Shown piece after piece: positions 8,583 to 16,361 of a stretch of DNA of 64,000 nucleotides (within the stretch, counting starts at the first letter, position 1; every line of letters begins with the position of its first letter). The translations under genes and the position numbers were made by a program. A model generated the notes under the pieces. The model had not been told where the DNA came from, searched no databases, and saw only the letters and a program-made list of their open reading frames with translations. This DNA comes from Treponema peruense (GTDB taxonomy: Bacteria; Spirochaetota; Spirochaetia; Treponematales; Treponemataceae): NCBI RefSeq assembly GCF_016117655.1, contig NZ_CP064936.1:2666001-2730000 (forward strand), read 5' to 3'.

Positions 8583-8720
8583 ATGAACAAAAGACCAAAT
8601 TTAAATATTTAACTTGACTCAAAAACTTTCAGAAACTTTTATTATTTAAAAGAAGAACTTATTGAATTTTGCAGAAAAAATAATCTTCCTGTTTCGGGCA
8701 GAAAACTGGATACTTTATAA
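8583..8720 (+). pseudogene. SAP/DUF6434-like gene with in-frame stop
   Basis: From the ATG at 8583 a single frame reads MNKRPNLNI, stop (TAA at 8610-8612), then LDSKTFRNFYYLKEELIEFC, continuing RKNNLPVSGRKLDTL to a stop at 8718-8720. The FYYLKEELIEFCRxNxLPxSGxK pattern is the SAP-like start of DUF6434-type proteins, whose relatives usually open with a MxKRPxLxKxxx segment. The premature stop, and truncation before the rest of the SAP helix pair, argue that the gene is dead. It lies just after the ATPase gene, 14 nt past its stop. Confidence 0.5.
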
Positions 8721-8731
8721 AGGTTTTGCGG

Positions 8732-10069
8732 TTATAAATATTTCTTTATTAGCCACAAAAGATAGAGCGGCAAACTAATTGACTTTGTATTTTCAATCAT
8801 GTTTACGCCTATATTCTTCATAGAAATCCGAAAACCTTTTTTGCTTTTGTAACGGGTACAGAAAAGATTATAACTTTTTGCCCGTGTATTGCTTTCTGCT
8901 TTTGCTTCCACAGGATATATTTCTCCGCTGTATTCAAAAAGAAAATCAAGCTCAGCTGTGTTTCCGGAAGTCCAAAAATACGGTTCAATATCATTTTTTA
9001 TTAATTCTGAAAGGCAGTAGTTTTCAACAAATGCTCCTTTAAAAGTCCCAACTCCGGAATTTCCCAATGAACTCTCGTTTGATTCCAGCAGCAATTCAGG
9101 AGCAATTTTTGCTTTTGCCCTTAATAATCCTGTATCTGCAAAATACACTTTAAAATATGAATTGTCGGCATACGCAGAAATCGGACTTTGTGGATTTGTT
9201 ACAAGATTTAGTTTATAAACAAGACCTGCTCCTACAAGCCACATGAGTGCATCTTCTAAATCTGCAGAACGTTTTCTGGCTTTTACATGCGAAAAAATAA
9301 ATTTCTTGTTGTCTTTTGCAAGTTGTGCAGGAATCGAATCCCAAATCCAACCGATTTTTGCAACGTCTGTAATTGGTGCGTGCTTTGAAAAATCAGATTC
9401 ATAATCCTGCAAAATTGTATTTTGAATTTGAACCACTTCTGAAATATTGTGATTTTTTGACCAGCTTAAAACTGCTTCAGGCATACCTCCGACAGCAAAA
9501 TAATAACGAAGTTCTTTTTCAAAAGTGGAAGTGTATAAAGCAGAAAGCGGATTTTCGTCAGCATATTTTTCTGTTCCGTTACAAAGTGACTCAAATCCTT
9601 CTGCCCACAAAAATTCCTTAAAGCTCATTGGAAACATTTGGAGTCTGTCAACTTTGCCAACAGGAAAAGAGATATCTTTATTTTTAAGTGCAACTCCCAA
9701 AAGAGAGCCTGCCGCAATTACATGAAGTTCCCGTTTGTTTTCGCAAAAATATTTAAGAGAAGTTATCGCCTTTGGGCAAGATTGAATTTCATCAAAAATT
9801 ACGAGCGTTTTACCACAGATAATTTCTTTTTGTCTGAAAATATTTCCAAGTTCGTCAAGAATCCGTTCAATATTAAAATCCTGGTCAAAAATTGAACAGA
9901 GCGAAGGATTTTCTTCAAAGTTGAAGTAAGCTGTATCTTCAAAAAAATCTGCGCCAAATTGTTTAAGCGTATACGTTTTACCGCACTGACGCAAACCTGT
10001 CATAACAAGAGGTTTTCTTGATTTGTTTTCTTTCCATAATCTCAATTTATCAATGATTGAACGCTTCAT
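8732..10069 (-). CDS. AAA_14 ATPase with C-terminal DUF4143
   Basis: A 445-residue protein of the AAA_14-DUF4143 group. Walker A is GLRQCGKT (residues 25-32) and Walker B VIFDEIQS (90-97); AAGSLLGVAL and FPMSFKEFLWAEGFE are family hallmarks. The C-terminal part has AELDFLFEYSGEIYPVEAKA, a D..ExK restriction-endonuclease-like signature. These proteins are abundant in bacteroidetes and spirochaetes and are of uncertain function. The start at 10069 is the conserved family start, and a promoter ends 6 nt before it with no Shine-Dalgarno. It converges on the SAP-like remnant. Confidence 0.88.
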   Translation of the reverse strand: MKRSIIDKLRLWKENKSRKPLVMTGLRQCGKTYTLKQFGADFFEDTAYFNFEENPSLCSIFDQDFNIERILDELGNIFRQKEIICGKTLVIFDEIQSCPKAITSLKYFCENKRELHVIAAGSLLGVALKNKDISFPVGKVDRLQMFPMSFKEFLWAEGFESLCNGTEKYADENPLSALYTSTFEKELRYYFAVGGMPEAVLSWSKNHNISEVVQIQNTILQDYESDFSKHAPITDVAKIGWIWDSIPAQLAKDNKKFIFSHVKARKRSADLEDALMWLVGAGLVYKLNLVTNPQSPISAYADNSYFKVYFADTGLLRAKAKIAPELLLESNESSLGNSGVGTFKGAFVENYCLSELIKNDIEPYFWTSGNTAELDFLFEYSGEIYPVEAKAESNTRAKSYNLFCTRYKSKKGFRISMKNIGVNMIENTKSISLPLYLLWLIKKYL

Positions 10070-10075
10070 AACTAA

Positions 10076-10104
10076 ATAATAGCAAAGTTCATAGGAAAAA
10101 ACAA
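10076..10104 (-). promoter_or_regulatory. Promoter of DUF4143 ATPase (leaderless, in tandem repeat)
   Basis: TTGTTT, 17-nt spacer, TATTAT, then 6 nt to the ATG at 10069. The spacer is the conserved core of a 32-bp tandem repeat, so promoter-like copies lie further upstream. Confidence 0.5.
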
Positions 10105-10164
10105 GAAATAGTAGCAAAGTTCATAGGAAAAAGTGTGAAAATACTGCAAAACTCATAGGAATAA
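10082..10164. repeat. Three tandem 32-bp repeats upstream of DUF4143 ATPase
   Basis: The core GCAAAGTTCATAGGAA occurs at 10082 and 10114, and as GCAAAACTCATAGGAA at 10146, exactly 32 bp apart. Each unit covers the spacer region of a possible minus-strand promoter; the downstream -10 equivalents are TATTAT, TACTAT and CAGTAT, so only the copy nearest the gene keeps a good hexamer. It may be a promoter duplication or an array of regulator sites. Confidence 0.7.
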
Positions 10165-10272
10165 ATATATTTAATTACTCAATTTTAATTTTTTTCATTT
10201 TTGAGTAACAGACTCGTCTTTTTTAGGGTGATTTTCCCGATTTTTTAGGGTGTTGCACTTCCTGACGGCGGA

Positions 10273-10329
10273 ATGAATCTTGGCGGAAACGGTGGCGGGT
10301 TCGGCGGACTTTTCGATAAGAAAAAATAA
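10273..10329 (+). pseudogene. Glycine-rich C-terminal gene remnant
   Basis: MNLGGNGGGFGGLFDKKK then stop reads like the end of a glycine-rich membrane or zinc-ribbon protein. The frame is closed by TAG 24 nt upstream of the ATG, so it is probably a leftover 3' end. The directly repeated TTTTTTAGGGTG lies just upstream at about 10219 and 10241. It sits 75 nt before the truncated zinc-ribbon gene and may derive from the same family. Confidence 0.3.
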
Positions 10330-10404
10330 TGTGTAAGACCTCTGGTGGCCGTTTTAATAGAAAAGAGTTTTTACCGTATACAAATTTTAACAGGAATAAT
10401 TATT

Positions 10405-10689
10405 ATGAGTGAAACAAAAGTACAGTCGTTTGACGGTGAAATTAAGAAATGCCCTGGTTGCGGAGCAGTACTTCCAAGTATGGCTGCAAAATATCCGGAA
10501 TGCGGATTTGAGTTGAGAAATACAGAAGCTTCAAATTCTGTTAAAGACTTTCAAAGAAAATATACATCTTCAACAGATACTAAATATCATGGGAAGGCGA
10601 AATTTTTGCGGCTCCTTTTCGCGACAGAATTGTTCATCATATTTATTACGCAATTTATCTATCCAAATTTTCTTCTAAATTATTATTAA
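10405..10689 (+). CDS. Short zinc-ribbon membrane protein, probably truncated
   Basis: A 94-residue product: MSETKVQSFDGEIKKCPGCG and a second knuckle AAKYPECGFEL. The expected first Cys of that second knuckle is Tyr, so only three of four zinc ligands remain. Longer treponemal relatives continue after the xASxxVKxFxxKx segment into a large domain; here a single hydrophobic segment (LLFATELFIIFITQFIYPNF) follows and the protein ends. AGGA lies upstream of the ATG. The lost ligand and short length suggest decay, though it could still be made as a small membrane protein. Confidence 0.5.
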   Translation: MSETKVQSFDGEIKKCPGCGAVLPSMAAKYPECGFELRNTEASNSVKDFQRKYTSSTDTKYHGKAKFLRLLFATELFIIFITQFIYPNFLLNYY

Positions 10690-10775
10690 TTAAAGTATAG
10701 CACATATTTGAACTTTCTGCTAATTGCCTCAGCCTTCCCGTAAACCTGCTCCATAATTCCTCCAAGTCCCCTAGA

Positions 10776-10804
10776 TTGATTTTATTTGTTTTTTTATATA
10801 GAAT
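10776..10804 (+). promoter_or_regulatory. Promoter of DUF711 gene
   Basis: TTGATT, 17-nt spacer, TAGAAT, about 30 nt before the ATG at 10834, which has AGAGG as ribosome binding site. Confidence 0.5.
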
Positions 10805-10833
10805 TAACAATTATTTGTATACCAGAGGTTGCC

Positions 10834-12195
10834 ATGATTTTTTCACCTGTAGAAATAGAAGAAACAGTAAACATGTTTATGAGGCAGAACCTTGACGTTC
10901 GCTGCATTACCATGGGAATTTCACTTCTTGACTGCGCCTGCGAGGACAGTAAGCGCGCAAATCAGAAAATTTACGACAAGATTATGCGCTATGCCAGAAA
11001 CCTGGTTCGCGTTGGCCAGGACATAGAAAAAGAGTTCGGTGTACCTATCATCAACAAGCGCATTTCTGTAACACCTATTGCCCTTGTTGCCGGTGCCAGC
11101 AGCGAAAAATCTTATGTAGAATACTGCCGCACTTTGGACCGCTGCGCAAAAGAACTGGGCGTTAACTTTATCGGAGGATTCAGCGCTCTTGTTCAGAAAG
11201 GCATTACTCCTGCAGACAGAATTCTTATTGACTCTATTCCTGAAGCACTTGCAGTTACAGACAATGTTTGTTCATCAGTAAATGTTGGTACAACCAAAAA
11301 CGGAATAAATATGGACGCAGTTAAACTTATGGGAGAAACCATCAAGAAAACTGCAGAAGCTTCACGCAACTGTGCAATCAACGGATGCGCAAAACTTGTT
11401 GTGTTTACAAACGCGCCAGAAGACAATCCGTTTATGGCAGGAGCATTCCACGGTCCGGGAGAAGGAGACGCGGTTATTAACGTTGGTGTTTCAGGACCGG
11501 GAGTTATTCTTGCAGCCGCCCGCGAGTACAAGGGACGACCTATTAACGAACTTGCCGACGGAATCAAAAAGATGGCCTTTAAGATTACACGCATGGGCCA
11601 GATGGTCGGAACAGAAGCGGCCAAACGTCTTGGCGTTAACTTTGGAATCCTTGATCTTTCGCTTGCACCTACGCCCGAAGTCGGAGACAGTGTTGCACGT
11701 ATTCTTGAGGAAATTGGTCTTGAAGGAGCAGGAGCACCGGGAACAACTGCCGCGCTTGCAATGCTTACCGACATGGTTAAAAAAGGCGGCGTAATGGCTT
11801 CTACAAATGTCGGCGGCCTTTCGGGAGCATTTATTCCGGTTTCTGAAGATGAAGGAATGATCAATGCCGTTAAACAGCATTCAATTACTTTGGAAAAACT
11901 TGAAGCAATGACCTGCGTTTGTTCTGTAGGACTTGATATGATTGCAATTCCGGGAGACACACCGGCTACTACCATAAGCGGAATTATGGCTGACGAAATG
12001 GCAATCGGTATGGTCAACAACAAGACTACGGCCGTAAGACTTATTCCAGCACCGGGAAAGAAAGCAGGTGAATGGGTTGAATTCGGAGGACTTCTTGGAG
12101 GCTGCCCGGTTATTGACGTTAACACATTCAGCTGTGCAGACTTTATAAACCGTGGCGGAAGAATCCCTGCCCCAATCCACTCTTTTAGAAACTAG
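10834..12195 (+). CDS. PFL family protein (DUF711 / UPF0210)
   Basis: A 453-residue protein, the usual length of the UPF0210/DUF711 family, related in fold to the pyruvate-formate-lyase class. Family-typical segments: [73 protein letters not shown] and [20 protein letters not shown]. The reaction is unknown. In many bacteria an ACT-domain UPF0237 gene precedes it; none is present here. The start at 10834 is supported by AGAGG and by family length. A strong hairpin terminator follows 7 nt past the stop. Confidence 0.93.
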   Translation: MIFSPVEIEETVNMFMRQNLDVRCITMGISLLDCACEDSKRANQKIYDKIMRYARNLVRVGQDIEKEFGVPIINKRISVTPIALVAGASSEKSYVEYCRTLDRCAKELGVNFIGGFSALVQKGITPADRILIDSIPEALAVTDNVCSSVNVGTTKNGINMDAVKLMGETIKKTAEASRNCAINGCAKLVVFTNAPEDNPFMAGAFHGPGEGDAVINVGVSGPGVILAAAREYKGRPINELADGIKKMAFKITRMGQMVGTEAAKRLGVNFGILDLSLAPTPEVGDSVARILEEIGLEGAGAPGTTAALAMLTDMVKKGGVMASTNVGGLSGAFIPVSEDEGMINAVKQHSITLEKLEAMTCVCSVGLDMIAIPGDTPATTISGIMADEMAIGMVNNKTTAVRLIPAPGKKAGEWVEFGGLLGGCPVIDVNTFSCADFINRGGRIPAPIHSFRN

Positions 12196-12202
12196 ATTAA
12201 TA

Positions 12203-12235
12203 AAAAGCCCCGCCGAATCTTCGACGGGGCTTTTA
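12203..12235. terminator. Bidirectional terminator between DUF711 and DUF4160 genes
   Basis: AAAAGCCCCGCCGAA and TTCGACGGGGCTTTT form a 15-bp stem with one mismatch around a 2-3 nt loop, with A-rich and T-rich flanks, so it can serve the converging genes on both strands. Confidence 0.85.
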
Positions 12236-12249
12236 TTTAGAAAACTGTT

Positions 12250-12528
12250 TCAGCAATAATAACTAACTTCTCCGAACATTTCTTTCCATTTAGTTATTAT
12301 TTCAAAAGAACGCGGTTCTATAAGTCGAAGCAATTTGTTCAAAACTTTTTCAGGTATTTTTGAGTTATTATTTGCCAAAGAGCACTTTCCATTTTTTGTA
12401 ATCCACACTTTTGTTCCATTTGCAATTGGTCGCCCTTCTGACAAGTGTATATGAACTGGTTCCCTTGGACTATTTTCATTAGCCCAGAAATATACCCAAT
12501 AGGAACCAAATTTAAAGATTTGCGGCAT
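12250..12528 (-). CDS. DUF4160 protein
   Basis: A 92-residue protein of the DUF4160 family: MPQIFKFGSYWVYFWANE, the conserved EPVHIHL segment, then a short C-terminal helix pair (VLNKLLRLIEPRSFEIITKW). DUF4160 genes are nearly always paired with a second small gene in toxin-antitoxin-like arrangements, though activity is mostly undemonstrated. Its start lies inside the 3' end of the upstream gene (17-nt overlap), so the two are co-translated. It is the downstream partner of the pair. Confidence 0.85.
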   Translation of the reverse strand: MPQIFKFGSYWVYFWANENSPREPVHIHLSEGRPIANGTKVWITKNGKCSLANNNSKIPEKVLNKLLRLIEPRSFEIITKWKEMFGEVSYYC

Positions 12529-12781
12529 TCATTAATCCTCCTGTCTGGGCCAGTTCAAGTATCATATGTTTTTCTGAATCGACAAGTTCTTTTAAGTATT
12601 CAAGTTGGGAATCTGTATATCCAAGAATATCTTCCCACTTTTGTTCAGGGAGCCAACAGGTTGCATGCTTAAAGCAGTACTTTTCATCAGGAGTTTCCAT
12701 ATAGACTTTAACTTTCCCGTCAGGCATCATTTCTGAATGCACAATTTCTGTTTCATCAGGCAATGTCATAAAAGAATACAT
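12512..12781 (-). CDS. Small acidic partner of DUF4160 protein
   Basis: An 89-residue protein (MYSFMTLPDETEIVHSEM, DGKVKVYMETPDEKYCFKHA, WLPEQKWEDILGYTDSQ) that I do not recognise as a named family. It does not match the DUF2442 pattern often seen next to DUF4160. Two adjacent ATGs lie at 12784 and 12781; GGAGG is 4 and 7 nt away respectively, so the second is favoured. Position ahead of DUF4160 with overlapping ends suggests an antitoxin-like or co-folding role. A 38-bp perfect palindrome lies 50 bp upstream and may be its operator. Confidence 0.7.
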   Translation of the reverse strand: MYSFMTLPDETEIVHSEMMPDGKVKVYMETPDEKYCFKHATCWLPEQKWEDILGYTDSQLEYLKELVDSEKHMILELAQTGGLMNAANL

Positions 12782-12830
12782 CATAGTTCCTCCATAAATG
12801 TTCATTCACAACAAAATGAGAATGTACATT

Positions 12831-12868
12831 TAATTAATAGGAAAGTTTGCAAACTTTCCTATTAATTA
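12831..12868. promoter_or_regulatory. 38-bp perfect palindrome between divergent genes
   Basis: TAATTAATAGGAAAGTTT, GC, then AAACTTTCCTATTAATTA: perfectly self-complementary, centred between 12849 and 12850. It lies between the DUF4160 pair (minus) and the MATE gene (plus), 20 bp ahead of the MATE -35 box. No T-run follows it, so an operator for an autoregulating complex is more likely than a terminator. Confidence 0.6.
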
Positions 12869-12887
12869 TATCATTTCTTGCCTGAAT

Positions 12888-12916
12888 TTGCTACACAGAC
12901 ATATTTTTGCTATACT
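12888..12916 (+). promoter_or_regulatory. Promoter of MATE gene (leaderless)
   Basis: TTGCTA, 17-nt spacer, TATACT; the -10 box ends 6 nt before the ATG at 12923 and no Shine-Dalgarno is present. Confidence 0.55.
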
Positions 12917-12922
12917 GGGCTT

Positions 12923-14311
12923 ATGTTAAAAAATAATTCGCTCAGGACACCGCTTAAGGGTTTTTACAAGACACTTTTTTTTATTGCCGTTCCCATTATT
13001 CTGCAGAATTTGATGCAGACTTTTGTAAACATGCTGGACACTATTATGGTCGGCCAGCTGGGTGCAGCAGAAATTGCCGCCGTCGGACTTGGAAACCAGA
13101 TATTTTTTATTCTGAATATGATTCTTTTTGGAATCTCTAGCGGCGGCTCTATTTTTATTACGCAGTTCTGGGGCAAAAAAGATCTGGACGGAATCCACAA
13201 AACAATGGGCATTATGCTCACTTTTTCTACTATTATATCGCTCGTATTCTGCATTGCCGGCCTTACTGTTCCGCAGGTTCTTATAGGCTTTTATTCAAAA
13301 GATCCTGTTGTAATTGCGTTCGGGGCAAAATATCTGAGGGCAGTTGCACCAAGTTATGTAATAATGGCACTTGGCTTTCCGTTCCAGCTGGCATTCAGAA
13401 GTACTGAACACGTTCACCTGCCTATGGTTTGCACAGCTGCTTCGTTTGCAGTAAATGCACTTTTTAATTACGCACTTATTTTTGGATTTTCGTTTAATTT
13501 TCTTGGAATACATTTTGCAGTTAACGGAATGGGCGTTACCGGAGCTGCTATTGCTACAGTCATTGCGCGCAGTCTTGAAACCGCACTTTTACTGATTTTT
13601 TCGTATGCAAAAAAATTTGAAGCGGCAGGGTCGGTGCGATCGTTTTTTAAATTTGACAGATACTTTGTTTACAGATTCATAAGAATTGCACTGCCGGTTT
13701 TGATTAACGAAACTTTCTGGGGAATGGGAATTACTGTAGAAAACGCAATTTTTTCACGCATGGGAACAGACGCAATTGCCGCGTTCAACATAACGGGAAC
13801 AATTTCGCAGCTTACCTGGGTTTTCTTTATTGGCACAGGAAACGCAACAGGAATTATTCTTGGCAAAAAAATCGGCGAAGGTAAAAAAGATGAGACGCGT
13901 CTTTATGCAAACAGATTCGCATGGTTCCTTCCGCTTTGTGCAGTGGGAATCGGTCTTTTGCTTTACCCGCTTTCACTTCTGCTTCCGTATTTGTTCAACG
14001 TGGAACCGAACATTATTAAAACGGCCAGGCACATGCTTTATGTTTTAATCTGCTTTTACCCGTTCAACGCGTTTGCCATGTATTTTATTGTCGGTTTTTG
14101 CCGCGCGGGAGGAGATACAAAGTTTGCGGCCTTCCACGATATTTTCTGGATGTGGGCAATTGCCATTCCGGCTGGAATTTTTGCAGCATTTGTTCTGAAG
14201 CTTTCACCGCCGGCAGTTTATTTTTGTCTTTTGACTGAAGGTGTTTTAAAAACTTTCTGGGGTCTTGCAAGACTCAAATCTGGAAAATGGCTCAAGGACG
14301 TTACTGAATAA
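12923..14311 (+). CDS. MATE family multidrug/cation antiporter
   Basis: A 462-residue integral membrane protein with about 12 hydrophobic segments in two MatE halves. Family features include FIAVPIILQNLMQTFVNMLD, TIMVGQLGAAEIAAVGLGNQ, GGSIFITQFWGKKD and, in the second half, ALPVLINETFWGMGITVENA with FNVEPNIIKTARHMLYVLI. MATE proteins export cationic compounds in exchange for Na+ or H+; the substrate here is unknown. It is followed without a gap (TAA then ATG) by a GNAT gene, so the two form an operon that may combine export with chemical modification. Start chosen by family length and the adjacent promoter. Confidence 0.92.
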   Translation: MLKNNSLRTPLKGFYKTLFFIAVPIILQNLMQTFVNMLDTIMVGQLGAAEIAAVGLGNQIFFILNMILFGISSGGSIFITQFWGKKDLDGIHKTMGIMLTFSTIISLVFCIAGLTVPQVLIGFYSKDPVVIAFGAKYLRAVAPSYVIMALGFPFQLAFRSTEHVHLPMVCTAASFAVNALFNYALIFGFSFNFLGIHFAVNGMGVTGAAIATVIARSLETALLLIFSYAKKFEAAGSVRSFFKFDRYFVYRFIRIALPVLINETFWGMGITVENAIFSRMGTDAIAAFNITGTISQLTWVFFIGTGNATGIILGKKIGEGKKDETRLYANRFAWFLPLCAVGIGLLLYPLSLLLPYLFNVEPNIIKTARHMLYVLICFYPFNAFAMYFIVGFCRAGGDTKFAAFHDIFWMWAIAIPAGIFAAFVLKLSPPAVYFCLLTEGVLKTFWGLARLKSGKWLKDVTE

Positions 14312-15181
14312 ATGCGCTGTATTAAAATTGTGCAGGCAGCAAACTGTCCTGATGCAAAAGCTTTGTTTTTACAAGCGCAGACATTTTTGCTTGCAGAAGA
14401 AAAATTCAACTGCGCTTTAATGCAGCGTATTCTTAACGAAGAAGAAAGCGTTTTTCTTATTCTGAATACGGACAGTGATAAAAAAGATGCGCCGTGTCCT
14501 GTACAGATAGCAGGCGTTTTTTCGTACAACATCGGAAAATCACTGAGCGCCTTTATTCCTGACATGAATGAAGAAATAAAAAAGGAACTTGCACTTTTTT
14601 TTAAGGACAAAAAAATTCATTCAATCACCGGAGAAAGCAGCTGCGTGTCAAAACTGGAAGCGGCTCTTTGCAATGTGAATTTTTATAAAGAACGCAGGGC
14701 GCGGGAACTTTTTCTTATGGAACAAACGTGCGGCGCTGTCTGTAAACCGGCGTTTGGTGTTGTAAAAGAATGTTCTCTTTCTGACGGAAATCTTCTTATG
14801 CCGCTGCAGGTTGCTTACGATACAGAAGAAGAAATTTCCCCGTGGAAGAAAATTCCGCCGGCAGCAGAGCGCATGGTTTTAGACAAGACGCTCCGTACGC
14901 TTACAGTTTTTGGTATTTTTTACAAAGACACTTTTATTGCAAAGGCAAATACAAATGCGCAGACAAAAAATTTTGTTCAACTGGGCGGCGTGTATACAAA
15001 AAAAGAATTCCGCGGAAAAAATCTTGCAGCGGCTTTGGTTTGTGCAATTGCATACAAAGCGCGCGCAGAAGGTAAAAAAACAATTCTTTTTGTAAGGCAA
15101 AAAAATATCAGCGCAATCCGCAGTTACACAAAAGCCGGCTTCACTCTCGCAGGAAATTTCAAAATTGTTTATTTCAGGTAA
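14312..15181 (+). CDS. GNAT family N-acetyltransferase
   Basis: A 289-residue protein. The N-terminal half is poorly conserved; the C-terminal part holds the GNAT core: QLGGVYTKKEFRGKNLAAAL (acetyl-CoA binding loop RGKNLA in place of RxxGxG/A), then KKTILFVRQKNISAIRSYTK and AGFTLAGNFKIVYF. Two-part architecture, with a degenerate first domain, is common in this family. The ATG directly follows the MATE stop codon, so translation is coupled to the exporter. Acceptor substrate unknown. The 3' end overlaps the convergent lipoprotein gene by 13 nt. Confidence 0.85.
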   Translation: MRCIKIVQAANCPDAKALFLQAQTFLLAEEKFNCALMQRILNEEESVFLILNTDSDKKDAPCPVQIAGVFSYNIGKSLSAFIPDMNEEIKKELALFFKDKKIHSITGESSCVSKLEAALCNVNFYKERRARELFLMEQTCGAVCKPAFGVVKECSLSDGNLLMPLQVAYDTEEEISPWKKIPPAAERMVLDKTLRTLTVFGIFYKDTFIAKANTNAQTKNFVQLGGVYTKKEFRGKNLAAALVCAIAYKARAEGKKTILFVRQKNISAIRSYTKAGFTLAGNFKIVYFR

Positions 15182-15747
15182 GATAAATTTAATGTACAGC
15201 TATCATCGGTGATTAAAAGATTGTATTCTGCATAAACAGTGTAGTTGTCTAACTGTTTTTCACCATCAGCGTCTGTCCATTTTGAAAAATCATCGTGCTT
15301 AAAAATCACTGTTCCCAGATTATCCTGAATTATATTTGATAAATCCTGCTTCTGACCTTTATTATACAAAGGAACTTCTTTATTATAACCCAAAAAGTTT
15401 TTTCCATTTTCTCCGTTAATGTTAAGAAGAAAAGATTCTTTTACAGGTACTTCATACAATGATTTAAGTAAAATTTCTGTTGACTCATTTTCATTTACAA
15501 TTTTATTTTCTTTTATTACAGAATGAGTTTCTCCGTCAGATACCCAGAAAAATTCTGCCCAAGTATTTTCCTCGTCCAGCAAAACCGGAATAAGGTTCAA
15601 TTCAGCCTGATTATTTGATTTATTTTCTACATTGATTTTTATATTAACTGTATAAATATAATCGATTGCAAGATCTTCATTCGTTGGACACCCGGTAAAT
15701 GCAAAAAGCGAAAATAGAATAATTAATGCAAGAAATATTTTTTTCAT
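15169..15747 (-). CDS. Lipoprotein of unknown function
   Basis: A 192-residue lipoprotein: MKKIFLALIILFSLFAFTGC with the lipid Cys at position 20. The remainder is acidic and Asn-rich beta sequence (YIYTVNIKINVENKSNNQAE, LGTVIFKHDDFSKWTD, NYTVYAEYNLLITDDS) without a recognised family. GAGAG precedes the ATG. It is 95 nt downstream of nrdG on the same strand; no terminator was seen between them, so read-through is possible, but a functional link is not suggested. Confidence 0.75.
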   Translation of the reverse strand: MKKIFLALIILFSLFAFTGCPTNEDLAIDYIYTVNIKINVENKSNNQAELNLIPVLLDEENTWAEFFWVSDGETHSVIKENKIVNENESTEILLKSLYEVPVKESFLLNINGENGKNFLGYNKEVPLYNKGQKQDLSNIIQDNLGTVIFKHDDFSKWTDADGEKQLDNYTVYAEYNLLITDDSCTLNLSYLK

Positions 15748-15842
15748 TTTATACTCTCATATAAATTATTGTGTGGTTCAAGTCGCAGATTACAATTGCA
15801 GTATTGTCCTGTTCAACCAGGCTCTTGAAATATACGGAACAA

Positions 15843-16343
15843 TCAGTCATTTGCTTTTTCCTTCAGGTTAATTATGCGCTGGTTTTTGGAGCCCCGGAAC
15901 TTGAGCGATATATCTTTTTGTTCTGCAATGAACGGCCCGTCAACAAGCACGTCTATACACGAAAGCATTCTGTCTGTAAAAGGCGTGTGTTTTTTTCCTT
16001 CCGGATTTTTTATGTCTGTATCGTAATTGTAGCCTGTGTAACACCAGATTGTTTTGTCAGGAAAAGCCGCGCGCACTTTTTCTAAAAACGGTGCGAGTTC
16101 AACCTGATTTTCACTCTCGAACGGTTCACCGCCCAAGACAGTAAGACCACTGATGTAGTCCGGCTTAAGGGCACAAAGAATTTCTTCTTCTGTCTGCTGT
16201 GTAAACGTATTGCCATAGCAGAAGTCCCATGTCTGTTTGTTAAAACATCCGGGACAATGCACACGGCAGCCCGACACAAAAAGTGTAACTCTTACGCCGT
16301 CGCCGTTTGCAATATCTGTTTTTTTTATTTCACCGTAATTCAT
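15843..16343 (-). CDS. nrdG: Anaerobic ribonucleotide reductase activating protein
   Basis: A 166-residue radical SAM activase. The CxxxCxxC cluster motif is at Cys26, Cys30 and Cys33 (SGCRVHCPGCFN), followed by LTVLGGEPFESENQ for SAM binding and KTIWCYTGYNYD. It generates the glycyl radical on NrdD using a 4Fe-4S cluster and SAM. An upstream in-frame TTG exists, but the conserved start MNYGEIKKTDIANGDG is at 16343. It is 18 nt downstream of nrdD, forming the usual nrdDG operon. Confidence 0.95.
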   Translation of the reverse strand: MNYGEIKKTDIANGDGVRVTLFVSGCRVHCPGCFNKQTWDFCYGNTFTQQTEEEILCALKPDYISGLTVLGGEPFESENQVELAPFLEKVRAAFPDKTIWCYTGYNYDTDIKNPEGKKHTPFTDRMLSCIDVLVDGPFIAEQKDISLKFRGSKNQRIINLKEKAND

Positions 16344-16361
16344 TTTATGCCCGGACAAAAA

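Noticed and set aside
11193-12125. A 310-codon antisense frame inside the DUF711 gene.
   Set aside because: The sense strand encodes a full, conserved DUF711 protein; the antisense frame has no start signals and no recognisable family.
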